Positions 14,723 to 23,032 of a DNA stretch of 37,583 nucleotides are shown here, piece after piece. Origin of the DNA: Thermoguttaceae bacterium (lineage in GTDB: Bacteria > Planctomycetota > Planctomycetia > Pirellulales > Thermoguttaceae). The stretch covers positions 1-37,583 of the forward strand of contig JAQVHZ010000020.1 in NCBI GenBank assembly GCA_028695965.1. The letters run 5' to 3'. Position numbers and translations under genes: made by a program. The first letter of the stretch is position 1; each line of letters begins with the position of its first letter. A model generated the notes under the pieces. It did not search any database. It was not told the origin of the DNA and saw only the letters and a program-made list of their open reading frames with translations.

Positions 14723-16711
14723 TTACGCGCCTGCGTCGGCGTGGGACACTTTGGCGTATTTCGCCGCTTCTTGGAGGACTTGGACGAGTTCTTCTGCGAT
14801 ATGTTCTTCCTCGCAGAAGACGCGTATGGCTCCGGCGCGCTTGAGCGCCGACACGTTGAGATTATACCTCACTCGCGCTACAATTGGAAGGGCAGGGAAC
14901 ATATCGTGCACGGATCGGACGACGTTGAGCGCAAGGTCGTCGCGCGGTACGGTAACGAAGACGGCGCCCGAATGGTCGATGCCGGCGGCGCGTAAGACGT
15001 TTTGGTCCGCGCCGTCCCCAACGACGGTCGCGACGCCATTTTGTTTAAACGGGTGCAAATTCACGGGGTTGAAGTCGACCAAGCAGACTAAAGCGCCGAG
15101 CGTCCCGAGTTCGTCGGCGACCCGTTTGCCGAGGTGTCCGGCGCCGATGACAATGATAACTTGTCCTTTAGCTTCTGCGATAGCGCGCCGCAGTTCGGGC
15201 GCGAGCGCTTCGTCTTTGCCGGTCGACTTTTTTTCTTCCGGTTTCATGCCGAATTTCGTGAGCGCGATTTTGACCATATTGGGCGTGAGCACAAGGGACG
15301 CGACCGATAAGAACAGGATAGTGTTATAGACCATTGGGTCGATGACGCCGCTTGCCATTGAAAGGATCATAAAGGCGAGCTCTCCAATTTGCGCAATACT
15401 CGTGCCGTACGCAAGCGAACCGCGGAAATCCATGCAGCACGCTCTAAGCGCAAGGGTCGCGCAGAGCGCTTTGAACGAGATAGCGGCGGCAAGGACAACG
15501 AGACACAAGATCGGATGTTGAACGACGTGCGAGAAGTCGGTCAGCATACCCAGCGAGATGAAGAAGATAGCGGAAAAGGTTTCCCGGAACGGAAGCACGA
15601 GCGCGTCGATTTGGTGCGTGAGCCTGTTTTCGCCGAGCGTGATACCTGCGGCAAGCGCGCCAAGCGCGGGCGTGAGCCCTAACAGCATTGCGGCAAGGCA
15701 CATGACGACAAGGACGACGATCGCATATAAAATGACCATGTCGTTCGCTTGAAGGTTTGCAAGTCGCGAAATGATTACGCGTATGTTCGCATACTTTAAG
15801 AGAAGGACGATCCCGCAGAAAGCGACCGATTTTACGACCATATCGAGCCACGGATTAGCGATCCATAGGTTAGCGTCAGAGGCTTCGCCGACGCCAAGGA
15901 TGCGAGGAAGAATGAGAAGCAGCGGAACAAGCGCTATGTCTTGGAAGATGAGTAGTCCGAGAGTCGCCTGCGCGCGTTTTGTGTCAGCCACCCCGAGGTC
16001 CGTCATGCTCCGATAGACGAGCGCAGTTGAACTGAGCGCGACGACGCACCCAATGGCGAGCGCCGCTTGCCATTCCATTTGAAACGCCATGCAGACGGCA
16101 AAGGTTCCGGCGATCGTCAGCAGCATTTGCAGGAGTCCGCCGACGAACATATATCTTGCCGTAGCGGCGAGCTTGTCGAATGTGAACTCGATTCCAATAG
16201 AAAAGAGCAGAAGCAAGCATCCGAATTCGGTAACGGCGTCGATCGCCCGCTTGCTTTCATGAGCTTCAGCAACGAGCTCCTCGAGCCTTTCTTCCTGCCG
16301 TTCCCATTCCCGCTCAGCTTCTTGCGCTTTGATTTCCGCGTCCACGCGCGCGTCTGCGTCGGTGACTGCAGCAGCTTCTGCGTCTGCAGCAACCTCTGCG
16401 TCGGCGTCCGCGTCCACGCCCGCGTCTGCAACAAGCGGTTCTTCGGAGAAGGTCGAGAAGGACGTTTCCGACTCGGCCGCATCGTCAAACGGCGAAGAGA
16501 ACTTCTCTCTCAATTTGAGGAGTTGTTTCTCGCTCTCGATTTCCTTCTGCAGCGCTTTTGCGCCGGTAAGATCGAGCCCGCCGGGCCCAATGAGCGCGCC
16601 GACAAGCAAGTACCCAATAAGGGGCGAGATTTTAAAATATTTGCAGACGCACCCGGCAATGAAGCCGGAAAGCAAAATGACCGAAACGTTTAGAATGAAG
16701 ACGTCTTCCAA
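14723..16711 (-). CDS. CPA2-family (KefB/KefC-type) cation:proton antiporter with RCK domain and acidic loop insertion, 662 aa
   Basis: Inner-membrane monovalent cation/proton antiporter. The Na/H-exchanger domain starts with two hydrophobic segments (about 5-45, PLIGYLLVGALIGPGGLDL), resumes at about 162 (FGCLLLLFSIGIEF) and continues to about 490. A cytosolic RCK/TrkA-N nucleotide-binding domain follows (IVIGAGHLGKRVADELG). Between the second and third hydrophobic segments lie about 110 extra residues: charged, then an Asp/Ala-rich tract (VDADADAEVAADAEAAA region, about 94-130), then a coiled-coil-like stretch. Typical members have a short loop here. The start is TTG at 16711, preceded by AAAGGGG; no better ATG exists. 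First gene of the operon that also encodes the GH140-like enzyme and the sulfatase-fold protein. The transported ion is not determinable. Confidence 0.9.
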   Translation of the reverse strand: MEDVFILNVSVILLSGFIAGCVCKYFKISPLIGYLLVGALIGPGGLDLTGAKALQKEIESEKQLLKLREKFSSPFDDAAESETSFSTFSEEPLVADAGVDADADAEVAADAEAAAVTDADARVDAEIKAQEAEREWERQEERLEELVAEAHESKRAIDAVTEFGCLLLLFSIGIEFTFDKLAATARYMFVGGLLQMLLTIAGTFAVCMAFQMEWQAALAIGCVVALSSTALVYRSMTDLGVADTKRAQATLGLLIFQDIALVPLLLILPRILGVGEASDANLWIANPWLDMVVKSVAFCGIVLLLKYANIRVIISRLANLQANDMVILYAIVVLVVMCLAAMLLGLTPALGALAAGITLGENRLTHQIDALVLPFRETFSAIFFISLGMLTDFSHVVQHPILCLVVLAAAISFKALCATLALRACCMDFRGSLAYGTSIAQIGELAFMILSMASGVIDPMVYNTILFLSVASLVLTPNMVKIALTKFGMKPEEKKSTGKDEALAPELRRAIAEAKGQVIIVIGAGHLGKRVADELGTLGALVCLVDFNPVNLHPFKQNGVATVVGDGADQNVLRAAGIDHSGAVFVTVPRDDLALNVVRSVHDMFPALPIVARVRYNLNVSALKRAGAIRVFCEEEHIAEELVQVLQEAAKYAKVSHADAGA

Positions 16712-16822
16712 CGTAATCCCCTTTAAATCCGCGTCGTTCGCGAACGCCTTTTTGAATCTGCGTCTAATCGGCTCGCAAGGGCAAATCCACCTGTGGCTTT
16801 TTAGGGTTTTTTCAGCGTCAGT

Positions 16823-16851
16823 ATTATACCTTATCGATTACCTGACGTCAA
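16823..16851 (-). promoter_or_regulatory. Near-consensus promoter of the antiporter operon
   Basis: On the minus strand TTGACG (16851-16846), a 17-bp spacer and TATAAT (16828-16823) precede the TTG start at 16711 by about 110 bp. The leader contains a palindrome CGTTCGCGAACG near 16736-16747, which might serve as an operator (speculative). Confidence 0.8.
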
Positions 16852-16933
16852 AGAGTAACGCCGTAGAAAGCGACCTGAAAAGTGAGAAAAATAATGCCGC
16901 CAAGCGTAGAGGTAAGCGGCGGTTCCAATGCTT

Positions 16934-17134
16934 TTACCCTTTTCGCAGCAATTTGCGCCTAAAGATTCCCACGAGAGGCTCTTTAAGCTGTTTGGGCATA
17001 ACAAAAAACCAACAGTATATGCAATAGAGGAAACATACAATTCCTGATTTGAGCGCTAGGACTAACGCTAGCGCGATGCGTCCTTTAAGGCGCTCATGAG
17101 GCACGAGCTTTTCGAAGAAGTCTAGACTAAACAC
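16934..17134 (-). CDS. Possible small membrane protein or gene remnant (66 aa), doubtful
   Basis: An open frame from GTG encodes one long hydrophobic segment (about residues 22-47, with several Cys and aromatic residues) and a basic C-terminus. No Shine-Dalgarno sequence is visible ahead of it, no family is recognised, and it sits upstream of the antiporter promoter in an otherwise gene-free stretch. It may be the tail of a decayed larger gene. Confidence 0.25.
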   Translation of the reverse strand: MFSLDFFEKLVPHERLKGRIALALVLALKSGIVCFLYCIYCWFFVMPKQLKEPLVGIFRRKLLRKG

Positions 17135-17637
17135 TACGTTTTGTTGCTAAAATGGAAGAAACATATGTTGTTGGCATTTCTTTCAAGAAGAATTGTGAAG
17201 TATCCGTAGAAAGTTATTGGTGGAGAATTGTTAACACTGAACTGTAAACGAACTGTTGCTGACGCCAATCTCGACTAGCTTAATTTGAGGATTGTATGAA
17301 ACAATGACACTGTGATAAAGGGGGCCCGCGAGAGAATCGTAGAACCTGAGGCATATTTCTTTTCTGAATGATGTAAGTTTTTTGAAGCGCTTTCCATTCC
17401 TTTGTTAGACTATATTACCTATATGTGCATCAGACACAAAAACAGATACGCTCCCCTTTTTCGACCGAGACGCCGTAAAATCGCAGTTGCGGCGTGATGA
17501 TTCAACGGGGATTCAGAAAACCAGTTTAAAATAGCTTGTCGCGACCGTCTGTCATTAAATCAGGGTTCTGTCTTCAAACACTCTTATAAGAGGGAGGACT
17601 AGCTATTGCCAATATCAATCACCAAACCTGATTAAAG
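17135..17637. other. AT-rich intergenic stretch without a supported gene
   Basis: No convincing coding frame; a 31-codon frame at 17152-17247 lacks a ribosome site. It holds an imperfect hairpin (CGCCGTAA at 17471-17478 with TTGCGGCG at 17487-17494, one wobble pair) without a T run, and a small palindrome AAGCGCTT near 17386. This is where base composition shifts from GC-richer flank to AT-richer glycan locus, so it may be the left junction of a transferred segment. Confidence 0.5.
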
Positions 17638-17847
17638 ACTGAACCACCGCCGCCAAAATATTCCCAAATCTTAGAAAATAACGTTTGCTAAAGCCTGGAA
17701 TCCTTCGTATAATGTGGATACGAGAGGGTCCTTATTCTTGTGGAAGTGTTTTCAGGTAAGATAATTTTACTAGGTTTAAGGACTCTCCCTGTTTCACACA
17801 ATCTCAGCTTGCCGAGACAGGACTCTGTTTGCAGTTTGAGTAAGTAA
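17638..17847 (+). promoter_or_regulatory. Conserved promoter-leader module, copy 1 (before the CapK-like gene)
   Basis: Promoter TTGCTA (17685-17690), 17-bp spacer, TATAAT (17708-17713, in TATAATGT). Seventy bp upstream of the -10 lies ACTGAACC; positions 17638-17660 match copy 2 at 22 of 23 bases. TCCTTATT begins 21 bp after the start of the -10. Further shared blocks are TTTAAGG...CC..TGTTT near 17774-17793, CTCAG.TTG and GTTTG/ACAGTTTG/AAGT. Two homologous copies precede the other two transcription units of this locus. Expected 5' leader about 160 nt. The similarity covers both likely activator-site and transcribed regions. Confidence 0.75.
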
Positions 17848-17878
17848 GTAAATAAGTTGAATTATCTGGACGTCCATA

Positions 17879-19267
17879 ATGAATAACGGGAAAAGTACTT
17901 ATTTGTCGTTGGCTAATTTGCGTGCAAGGATTGCTTTTGAAAAATATCGGTTCTTTTTGCCGCAAACTATTTCAGATTATCGGCGTTTGCTGACGCATGA
18001 AAAAATGTCCGCCGACGAGTTGAGAGAATTTAATTTCGAACGACGGAAGGAAATTTTATTTTACGCTTACGAAAATAGTATTTATTATCGTCGGCGTTTT
18101 AATGATCTCGGTTTTTCTCCGAACGACGTACAAAAAGAAGAGGACTGGAATCTTGTTCCAATTCTAACGAAACAAAACGTAAGGGATTACTTTGATGAAA
18201 TTCAAGCGTCTTCGATTCCTCGTTCACGTGTGTTCATTCGCACAACGGGCGGTTCGACTGGAGTTCCGTTAAAGACATTGGGGGATCGGAGCAGTTCTCA
18301 TCACGCACTGGGCTGGCGTGCCCGAAAATGGTGGGGCGTTCCCATTTTGTGCGACTACGTCGCCTGTGGAAGATCGCCGGAGAAAACGAGTTTTCTTGGA
18401 CGTTTAAAAAAATGGCCAATATATGTGTGTGTCCTGAACGCCTCTTGTATGACAGAAGAGTCGTGTTCTGCTTTCGTACAGAAAGTGCGCGAGATAAAAC
18501 CGCTTATGTTTTATGGTTACGCTGGTGGAATCTCTCAGTTTGCTCAATTTTGTTTGGATAACAAGATTGAGTTTAACAATTTTTCAGCGATTGTAACAAC
18601 GTCTTCTCCGATTTCGTTCGTTCAGAAAGAATTTATTGAAAAAGCGTTGAACGCGCCTGTTTACGATCAGTACGGCTGTGTCGAAATTAACTGGCTTGCG
18701 TTACAGTGTCAACGTCGAGGCGGTTTGCATATCAATAGTGACGAGCGACACATTGAATTTTTGTCGGAAAACAATCAAACTCAAGTTCCTGTTGGAGCCC
18801 TTGGAAATATAACGGTAACGGATTTTGGGAATCGAGTTTTTCCGTTGATTCGTTATCAAATGGGCGATATGGGAAAGGCAATGGCGGGACAATGCGAATG
18901 CGGTTTGCCCTTTCCATTAATGGAATCAGTGCGAGGTCGTGTGAGTGATTCCCTATTTTTCCCTAATGGAACGGTGATAGCCGGTGAATATGCAACAACG
19001 CTTTTTGACGCTTTTCCTGAAGCGGTGAAAGCGTTTCAAGTATATCAAAAAGCGGATTACTCTGTTGAATTACGAATTGTCCCGAATTTAAACCATGTGA
19101 ATTCGCAAAATCAAATTGAACAAGTTCGTCAAAAGTTTCAGCAATTGATCGGCTCCACGCCTCTTACAGTTGTCTCCGTATCTGAAATACCGCATGATCG
19201 TGGAAAAACGCGATTTGTTATTAGCGAGGTCAATTCATCGACTGTTCGTAATTGTCCGACGAGTTGA
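17879..19267 (+). CDS. CapK/PaaK-like adenylate-forming protein of a polysaccharide locus, 462 aa
   Basis: A member of the phenylacetate-CoA ligase-like adenylate-forming family commonly called CapK when found in capsule or exopolysaccharide loci. The phosphate-binding A3-type motif RTTGGSTGVPL is near residue 120. The mid-domain QYGCVEI and the later LIRYQMGDMG block (a D in the ribose-binding region) are typical, and a Cys-containing segment (GQCECGLPFP) resembles the F390-synthetase/PaaK group. In these loci such proteins are thought to activate a carboxylic acid for attachment to the glycan; the acid is unknown here. The ATG at 17879 has only a weak ribosome site. It forms its own unit, with promoter-leader copy 1 in front and a hairpin plus IS relic behind. 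Confidence 0.85.
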   Translation: MNNGKSTYLSLANLRARIAFEKYRFFLPQTISDYRRLLTHEKMSADELREFNFERRKEILFYAYENSIYYRRRFNDLGFSPNDVQKEEDWNLVPILTKQNVRDYFDEIQASSIPRSRVFIRTTGGSTGVPLKTLGDRSSSHHALGWRARKWWGVPILCDYVACGRSPEKTSFLGRLKKWPIYVCVLNASCMTEESCSAFVQKVREIKPLMFYGYAGGISQFAQFCLDNKIEFNNFSAIVTTSSPISFVQKEFIEKALNAPVYDQYGCVEINWLALQCQRRGGLHINSDERHIEFLSENNQTQVPVGALGNITVTDFGNRVFPLIRYQMGDMGKAMAGQCECGLPFPLMESVRGRVSDSLFFPNGTVIAGEYATTLFDAFPEAVKAFQVYQKADYSVELRIVPNLNHVNSQNQIEQVRQKFQQLIGSTPLTVVSVSEIPHDRGKTRFVISEVNSSTVRNCPTS

Positions 19268-19292
19268 GGAATGTTTAATTTCTGCGATTCAC

Positions 19293-19319
19293 CCGTTGCG
19301 TTTTTTGAAAACGCAACGG
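19293..19319 (+). terminator. Hairpin after the CapK-like gene, possible terminator truncated by an IS relic
   Basis: A 12-bp perfect stem (CCGTTGCGTTTT at 19293-19304 with AAAACGCAACGG at 19308-19319) with a 3-nt loop lies 25 bp after the stop. The T run expected of a terminator is not present because IS-derived sequence begins directly after it. Terminator function is therefore uncertain. Confidence 0.5.
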
Positions 19320-19791
19320 CTAAAGAGCAATTATTCTCATTATGCAATTAACACGAGAACAATTTGACAAAATTGCCCCAACGCTTCCCGTTCAACGTGG
19401 TAATGTTGTAGTTGAAACTATACGTATTTGAACCCTGTCCTGTCCGTTATGGAGAACGGTTGTAAATGGTGTGCGTTGCCAGAACATTTTGGCAAGTGAC
19501 CAACCACTTATAAACGCTTTCGATGCTGGTCGAAAAGCGGAGTTCTAGAACGAACCTTAGACGTATTCAAAAGAACTCCTTACCGAGACTGATGTAACAG
19601 CCCTCTCCTTGGGCTCGACTCTTGTTAAGGCGAGTCCAGGCGCAGCAGGCGCTGTAAAAAAGCAAGCAGTCTTTCGGTCGAACCAAAGGAGGAATTAATA
19701 TGAAAATAAATATCATTGTCGCTAACTCACGACGTTCGTTAGTTTTCGTCGCTCCGGGTAATTTTGGCGACGCTCCCGCAGGACGCGCTCT
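19318..19791 (+). mobile_element. Decayed IS5/IS427-like element (relic B), both ends missing
   Basis: Matches relics C and D along its length: the transposase start MQLTREQFDKIAPTLPVQ at 19342, then frameshifts and stops, then the second-frame region (positions around 19610-19700) corresponding to LDSTLVKASP and SFGRTKGGI. The left inverted repeat is replaced by the hairpin at 19293, and the right third, with the last catalytic residue, is absent. Similarity stops at about 19791, just before promoter-leader copy 2. The transposase is a pseudogene. Confidence 0.85.
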
Positions 19792-19795
19792 AAAT

Positions 19796-19999
19796 ACTGA
19801 ACCACCACCGCCAAAATACCTTCTAAATCTTTGAAAATACCCCTCGCTAAACTCGGGGAAAAGTCGTATAATGTCGGTATGGAGAATCCTTACTTTTGTG
19901 AAAATTTTTTCTTGCTTGGAAACTCACGAATTTTAAGGTGAACCCCTGTTTTACGTAACTCAGTTTGACAAATTTGCACAACGTTTATAGTTTAAGTGA
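19796..19999 (+). promoter_or_regulatory. Conserved promoter-leader module, copy 2 (before the glycosyltransferase operon)
   Basis: TATAATGT with -10 at 19867-19872; the aligned -35 position is TCGCTA, a poor -35, which suggests activator dependence. ACTGAACC begins at 19796, 71 bp before the -10. TCCTTA begins 20 bp after the start of the -10. The shared blocks TTTTAAGG, CCTGTTTTAC, CTCAGTTTG and TTATAGTTTAAGT align with copy 1. Predicted leader about 145 nt before the ATG at 20024. It directly abuts IS relic B. Confidence 0.75.
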
Positions 20000-20023
20000 C
20001 AAAATTGATACAAGGTGTGTTTT

Positions 20024-21112
20024 ATGAGGATTTTAATCCTAGTTAATGTCGGGGCGACCCTTTATAAATTTCGAAGAGAGCTCATAGATGCTCTTCTTGA
20101 AAGAGGCGATTCCGTTTACATTTCAAGCGCACAAAGTCCGAGGCTTGACTATTTTACTAGATTGGGCTGTCAAATAATCGAAACGCCCCTAGATCGACAT
20201 GGAGTAAACCCATTGCGCGACATAAATTTGGTGTTGTTTTACAAAAGAACTATCAAAAACTTAAAACCAGATGTTGTCTTATCGTTTACTCAAAAGCCAA
20301 ACATTTATGGCGGTTACATTTGCGGTAGGTTGGGAATTCCATTTTTGCCAACAATTACGGGGCTGGGAACGGGTGTTTTTTATTCGGGACGATTAATTCG
20401 GCGCATTGTTTTTGCACTTTATCGACTCGGACTGAAACGTGTTCCTCAGGTTTTTATTCAAAACGAGGGATGCCGAGAACTTCTTCAAAAAGAGAGAGTG
20501 ATACGGGACAATTTCCGTCTGATTCCTGGTTCTGGCGTTAATTTGAATAGATTTAGATTTGAGGAATATCCCGATGAAACTTCGACAATTCGTTTACTAT
20601 ATATCGGTCGGATGCTGTTCGACAAAGGAATGAACGAGTTTTTCTACTGTGTAGAAAAGATGAAAAACAAATATCCGCAAGTTATTTTTGAATTTCTTGG
20701 ACCTCATAACGATGATTTTAAAGAAATTATAGATAGATTGCTTGCGGAAGACAAGTTAATATTATATTCGGAAACAGACGACGTCAGACCCTATTTGAAA
20801 AAGTGTTCCGTCCTCGTTCATCCTTCTTATCATGAAGGGATGGCCAACGTGTTGTTGGAAGCTGCTGCAACAGGTCGTCCCGTTTTGGCTTCGCGAATTC
20901 CGGGTTGCCAAGAGACGTTCGAAGAAGGTGTAACAGGGCTTGGATTTGAACCAAGGAACTCGGATGATTTATGCCGAGCAGTGGAAGAATTTATTGGGCT
21001 TTCCTACGAACGCAGAAAAGAGATGGGGCTTAAAGGTCGGCTGAAAATGGAGCGAGACTTTGATCGAAAGCGAGTCGTTCAGGAATATTTGGATGAATTG
21101 GGAAAGTTATGA
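20024..21112 (+). CDS. GT4-family glycosyltransferase (362 aa)
   Basis: A retaining GT-B-fold glycosyltransferase of family GT4, likely adding a sugar to a lipid-linked glycan at the inner membrane. The N-terminal domain begins MRILILVNVGATLYKFRREL and contains the TGLGTGVF segment. The C-terminal nucleotide-sugar domain starts with RLLYIGRMLFDKG and contains the signature HPSYHEGMANVLLEAAATGRPV with its E-x7-E pair. I chose the ATG at 20024 because AAGG lies 8 nt upstream; a GTG nine bases earlier would add MCF. Overlaps the next gene by ATGA, implying translational coupling. Donor sugar unknown; resembles the CapM/EpsD-like subgroup. Confidence 0.88.
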   Translation: MRILILVNVGATLYKFRRELIDALLERGDSVYISSAQSPRLDYFTRLGCQIIETPLDRHGVNPLRDINLVLFYKRTIKNLKPDVVLSFTQKPNIYGGYICGRLGIPFLPTITGLGTGVFYSGRLIRRIVFALYRLGLKRVPQVFIQNEGCRELLQKERVIRDNFRLIPGSGVNLNRFRFEEYPDETSTIRLLYIGRMLFDKGMNEFFYCVEKMKNKYPQVIFEFLGPHNDDFKEIIDRLLAEDKLILYSETDDVRPYLKKCSVLVHPSYHEGMANVLLEAAATGRPVLASRIPGCQETFEEGVTGLGFEPRNSDDLCRAVEEFIGLSYERRKEMGLKGRLKMERDFDRKRVVQEYLDELGKL

Positions 21113-22278
21113 AAGTTTTATTTTGCCATGGGAGCAAGTTTGTCCGCGATGAGAATGGTTATCTTTACAATGCCACTCATAACGATCAGACGTTATCACG
21201 TTATTATACAATTGCCGACGAACTATTTGTTCTAGGACGAATTGAAAAAACCAGGAGAGGAGACAAGGCGGAGAACAAAGGTTCGAAAATAACGATTAAG
21301 CCGTTTACCTTTATTCAAGTTCCTAATTATTCGACTTTGCATGGGCTGTTAAAACGCTCACAATATCGATCACTTGTTTATGCTGCCGTTAAAGAAGTTG
21401 ATTACGTTGTTGTCAGAGTCCCTTCGCCGGTCGGTTATATGACGATTCGGGCGGCAAAAGAACTACATAAACCATATATGCTTGAAGTAGTAGGATGTAT
21501 TTGGGACGCATTGTGGCATTACGATTGGCGTGGAAAGCTTCTTGCCTATCCGACGATGCAGAAGATGAAAAGAGCCGTTTACGGTGCGCCTTACGTTATT
21601 TATGTTACGAATAAATTTTTGCAAAATCGTTATCCAACCTCCGGACAATCAATTGGACTTTCTGACGTAACACTCCCCCCTTCACAACAAGAAACCTTGG
21701 ATAACCGAAAAAAACGGATTACAAGCTCTTCCGCCAAGTTGTTGTTGGGTACGATTGGATCCATTGACGCCTTTTATAAAGGGCACCATTTGGCAATTCA
21801 AGCGCTTTCGGCACTAAAAAAACGAGGGATTGACGCCGAATATCAATTAGTCGGCAGAGGAGATTCGGAGCGTTTAGAACAAATCGCGAGAAAATACGGA
21901 GTTGGAGATAGAATAAAGTTCTTAGGAATTTTACCTCATAACGAAATTTTTGCTTGGTTGGATCAGTTAAACATCTATATTCAACCGAGTTTGACGGAAG
22001 GTCTTTGTCGTTCAATTATCGAAGCAATGAGCCGAGCGCTTCCCTGTGTCGTCTCCAATGCCGGAGGCAATCCTGAATTGATTGAGCCGTCGTGTTGCTT
22101 TGACCTAAAAAAACATCCAGTCAAGCAACTGACAAATATTTTGGAGAATCTTGTTCTTGATAGGGATCTTCAGGCGAGTCAGTCGGTAAGAAATTTCGAA
22201 AAATCGAAGGAATATGAATTCGAGCACATCGAACAACTTCGATTGAAATTCTATCGAAAATTTAAAGAAGAAAGTTGA
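21109..22278 (+). CDS. GT4-family glycosyltransferase (389 aa)
   Basis: Second GT4-type GT-B enzyme of the locus. Its start ATG overlaps the preceding stop (ATGA). The C-terminal domain shows LLLGTIGSIDAFYKGHHLAIQAL, ELVGRGD-like YQLVGRGDSERL, and the signature YIQPSLTEGLCRSIIEAMSRALPCVVSNAGGNPELI with E-x7-E. The N-terminal acceptor domain is divergent. It probably extends the repeat unit on the cytoplasmic face; donor and acceptor are unknown. A 16-bp gap separates it from the DUF1919 gene. Confidence 0.87.
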   Translation: MKVLFCHGSKFVRDENGYLYNATHNDQTLSRYYTIADELFVLGRIEKTRRGDKAENKGSKITIKPFTFIQVPNYSTLHGLLKRSQYRSLVYAAVKEVDYVVVRVPSPVGYMTIRAAKELHKPYMLEVVGCIWDALWHYDWRGKLLAYPTMQKMKRAVYGAPYVIYVTNKFLQNRYPTSGQSIGLSDVTLPPSQQETLDNRKKRITSSSAKLLLGTIGSIDAFYKGHHLAIQALSALKKRGIDAEYQLVGRGDSERLEQIARKYGVGDRIKFLGILPHNEIFAWLDQLNIYIQPSLTEGLCRSIIEAMSRALPCVVSNAGGNPELIEPSCCFDLKKHPVKQLTNILENLVLDRDLQASQSVRNFEKSKEYEFEHIEQLRLKFYRKFKEES

Positions 22279-22294
22279 AAGAGACAAGAAAGAG

Positions 22295-22990
22295 ATGAGA
22301 AAAGTCGCAAAAACCGCAAAAACAAAGAAGGTCTATGAAGGCGAGCTCTCTTTGACCGCTCGATATTTGCAGAAAATTCGGAAAATAGTGTCAAAGAATT
22401 GTAGAAAAAAACTGAATGAGTCGATGGCTGCAAGGCTGACGAACGTTGATTTTTCTATTCTATCCCAGAATTGCGTTGGTGGTATGTTTTATCACGATTT
22501 AGGTCTGAGATTTCTATCTCCAACCATTAATTTGTTTTTTGATGCTGAGAATTTTATTCGTTTTTTGGAAAGACCTCAATTTTATACGACGCAACCTTTG
22601 CGTATGATCCACCTCGATGAAAGCCCTTATCCTCTTGGGCAATTAGACGACGTAACGATTCACTTTAACCACTACCATCGCGATTACGCTTCTGACAACG
22701 AATGCATCCAAAAATGGAATGATCGCGTTGCTCGAATTCGTTGGGAGAATTTATATGTTATTGCGACTGATCGCGATGGAATGAATAGTGAATTGATGGC
22801 TAGGTTTAACCAATTGCCGTATCGAAAAATAATGTATGTGGCGCGCCCTTATGGGCAGTACCCTTGGGCAATTTATTTACCGGCTTTTGCCGGCAGACCT
22901 TTTGTTGGAACAATAACGGGAATTGCAAATTTTAAAGGTGAGCGTTATTACGAAACGAACTTCGATTTAATTGATTGGATTAACAACTAG
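22295..22990 (+). CDS. DUF1919 exopolysaccharide-biosynthesis protein (231 aa)
   Basis: Matches the DUF1919 family found in capsule and exopolysaccharide loci. Visible family blocks are DFSILSQNCVGGMFYHDLGLRFLSPTINLFF, the segment PLGQLDDVTIHFNHYHRD and NDRVARIRWENLYVIATDRDG. About 40 basic residues precede the domain. The biochemical function is not established; members lie beside glycosyltransferases and may themselves transfer a sugar or another group. No signal peptide or membrane helix, so cytosolic. Same operon as its neighbours. Confidence 0.85.
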   Translation: MRKVAKTAKTKKVYEGELSLTARYLQKIRKIVSKNCRKKLNESMAARLTNVDFSILSQNCVGGMFYHDLGLRFLSPTINLFFDAENFIRFLERPQFYTTQPLRMIHLDESPYPLGQLDDVTIHFNHYHRDYASDNECIQKWNDRVARIRWENLYVIATDRDGMNSELMARFNQLPYRKIMYVARPYGQYPWAIYLPAFAGRPFVGTITGIANFKGERYYETNFDLIDWINN

Positions 22991-23032
22991 TGCGACTATT
23001 TCGATTTGAACGGACGCGTCAAGGATAATTTT

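Noticed and set aside
17330-17440. A further promoter or a cre-like operator (AAGCGCTT) before the glycan locus
   Set aside because: No -35/-10 pair with acceptable spacing was found, and the palindrome is short.
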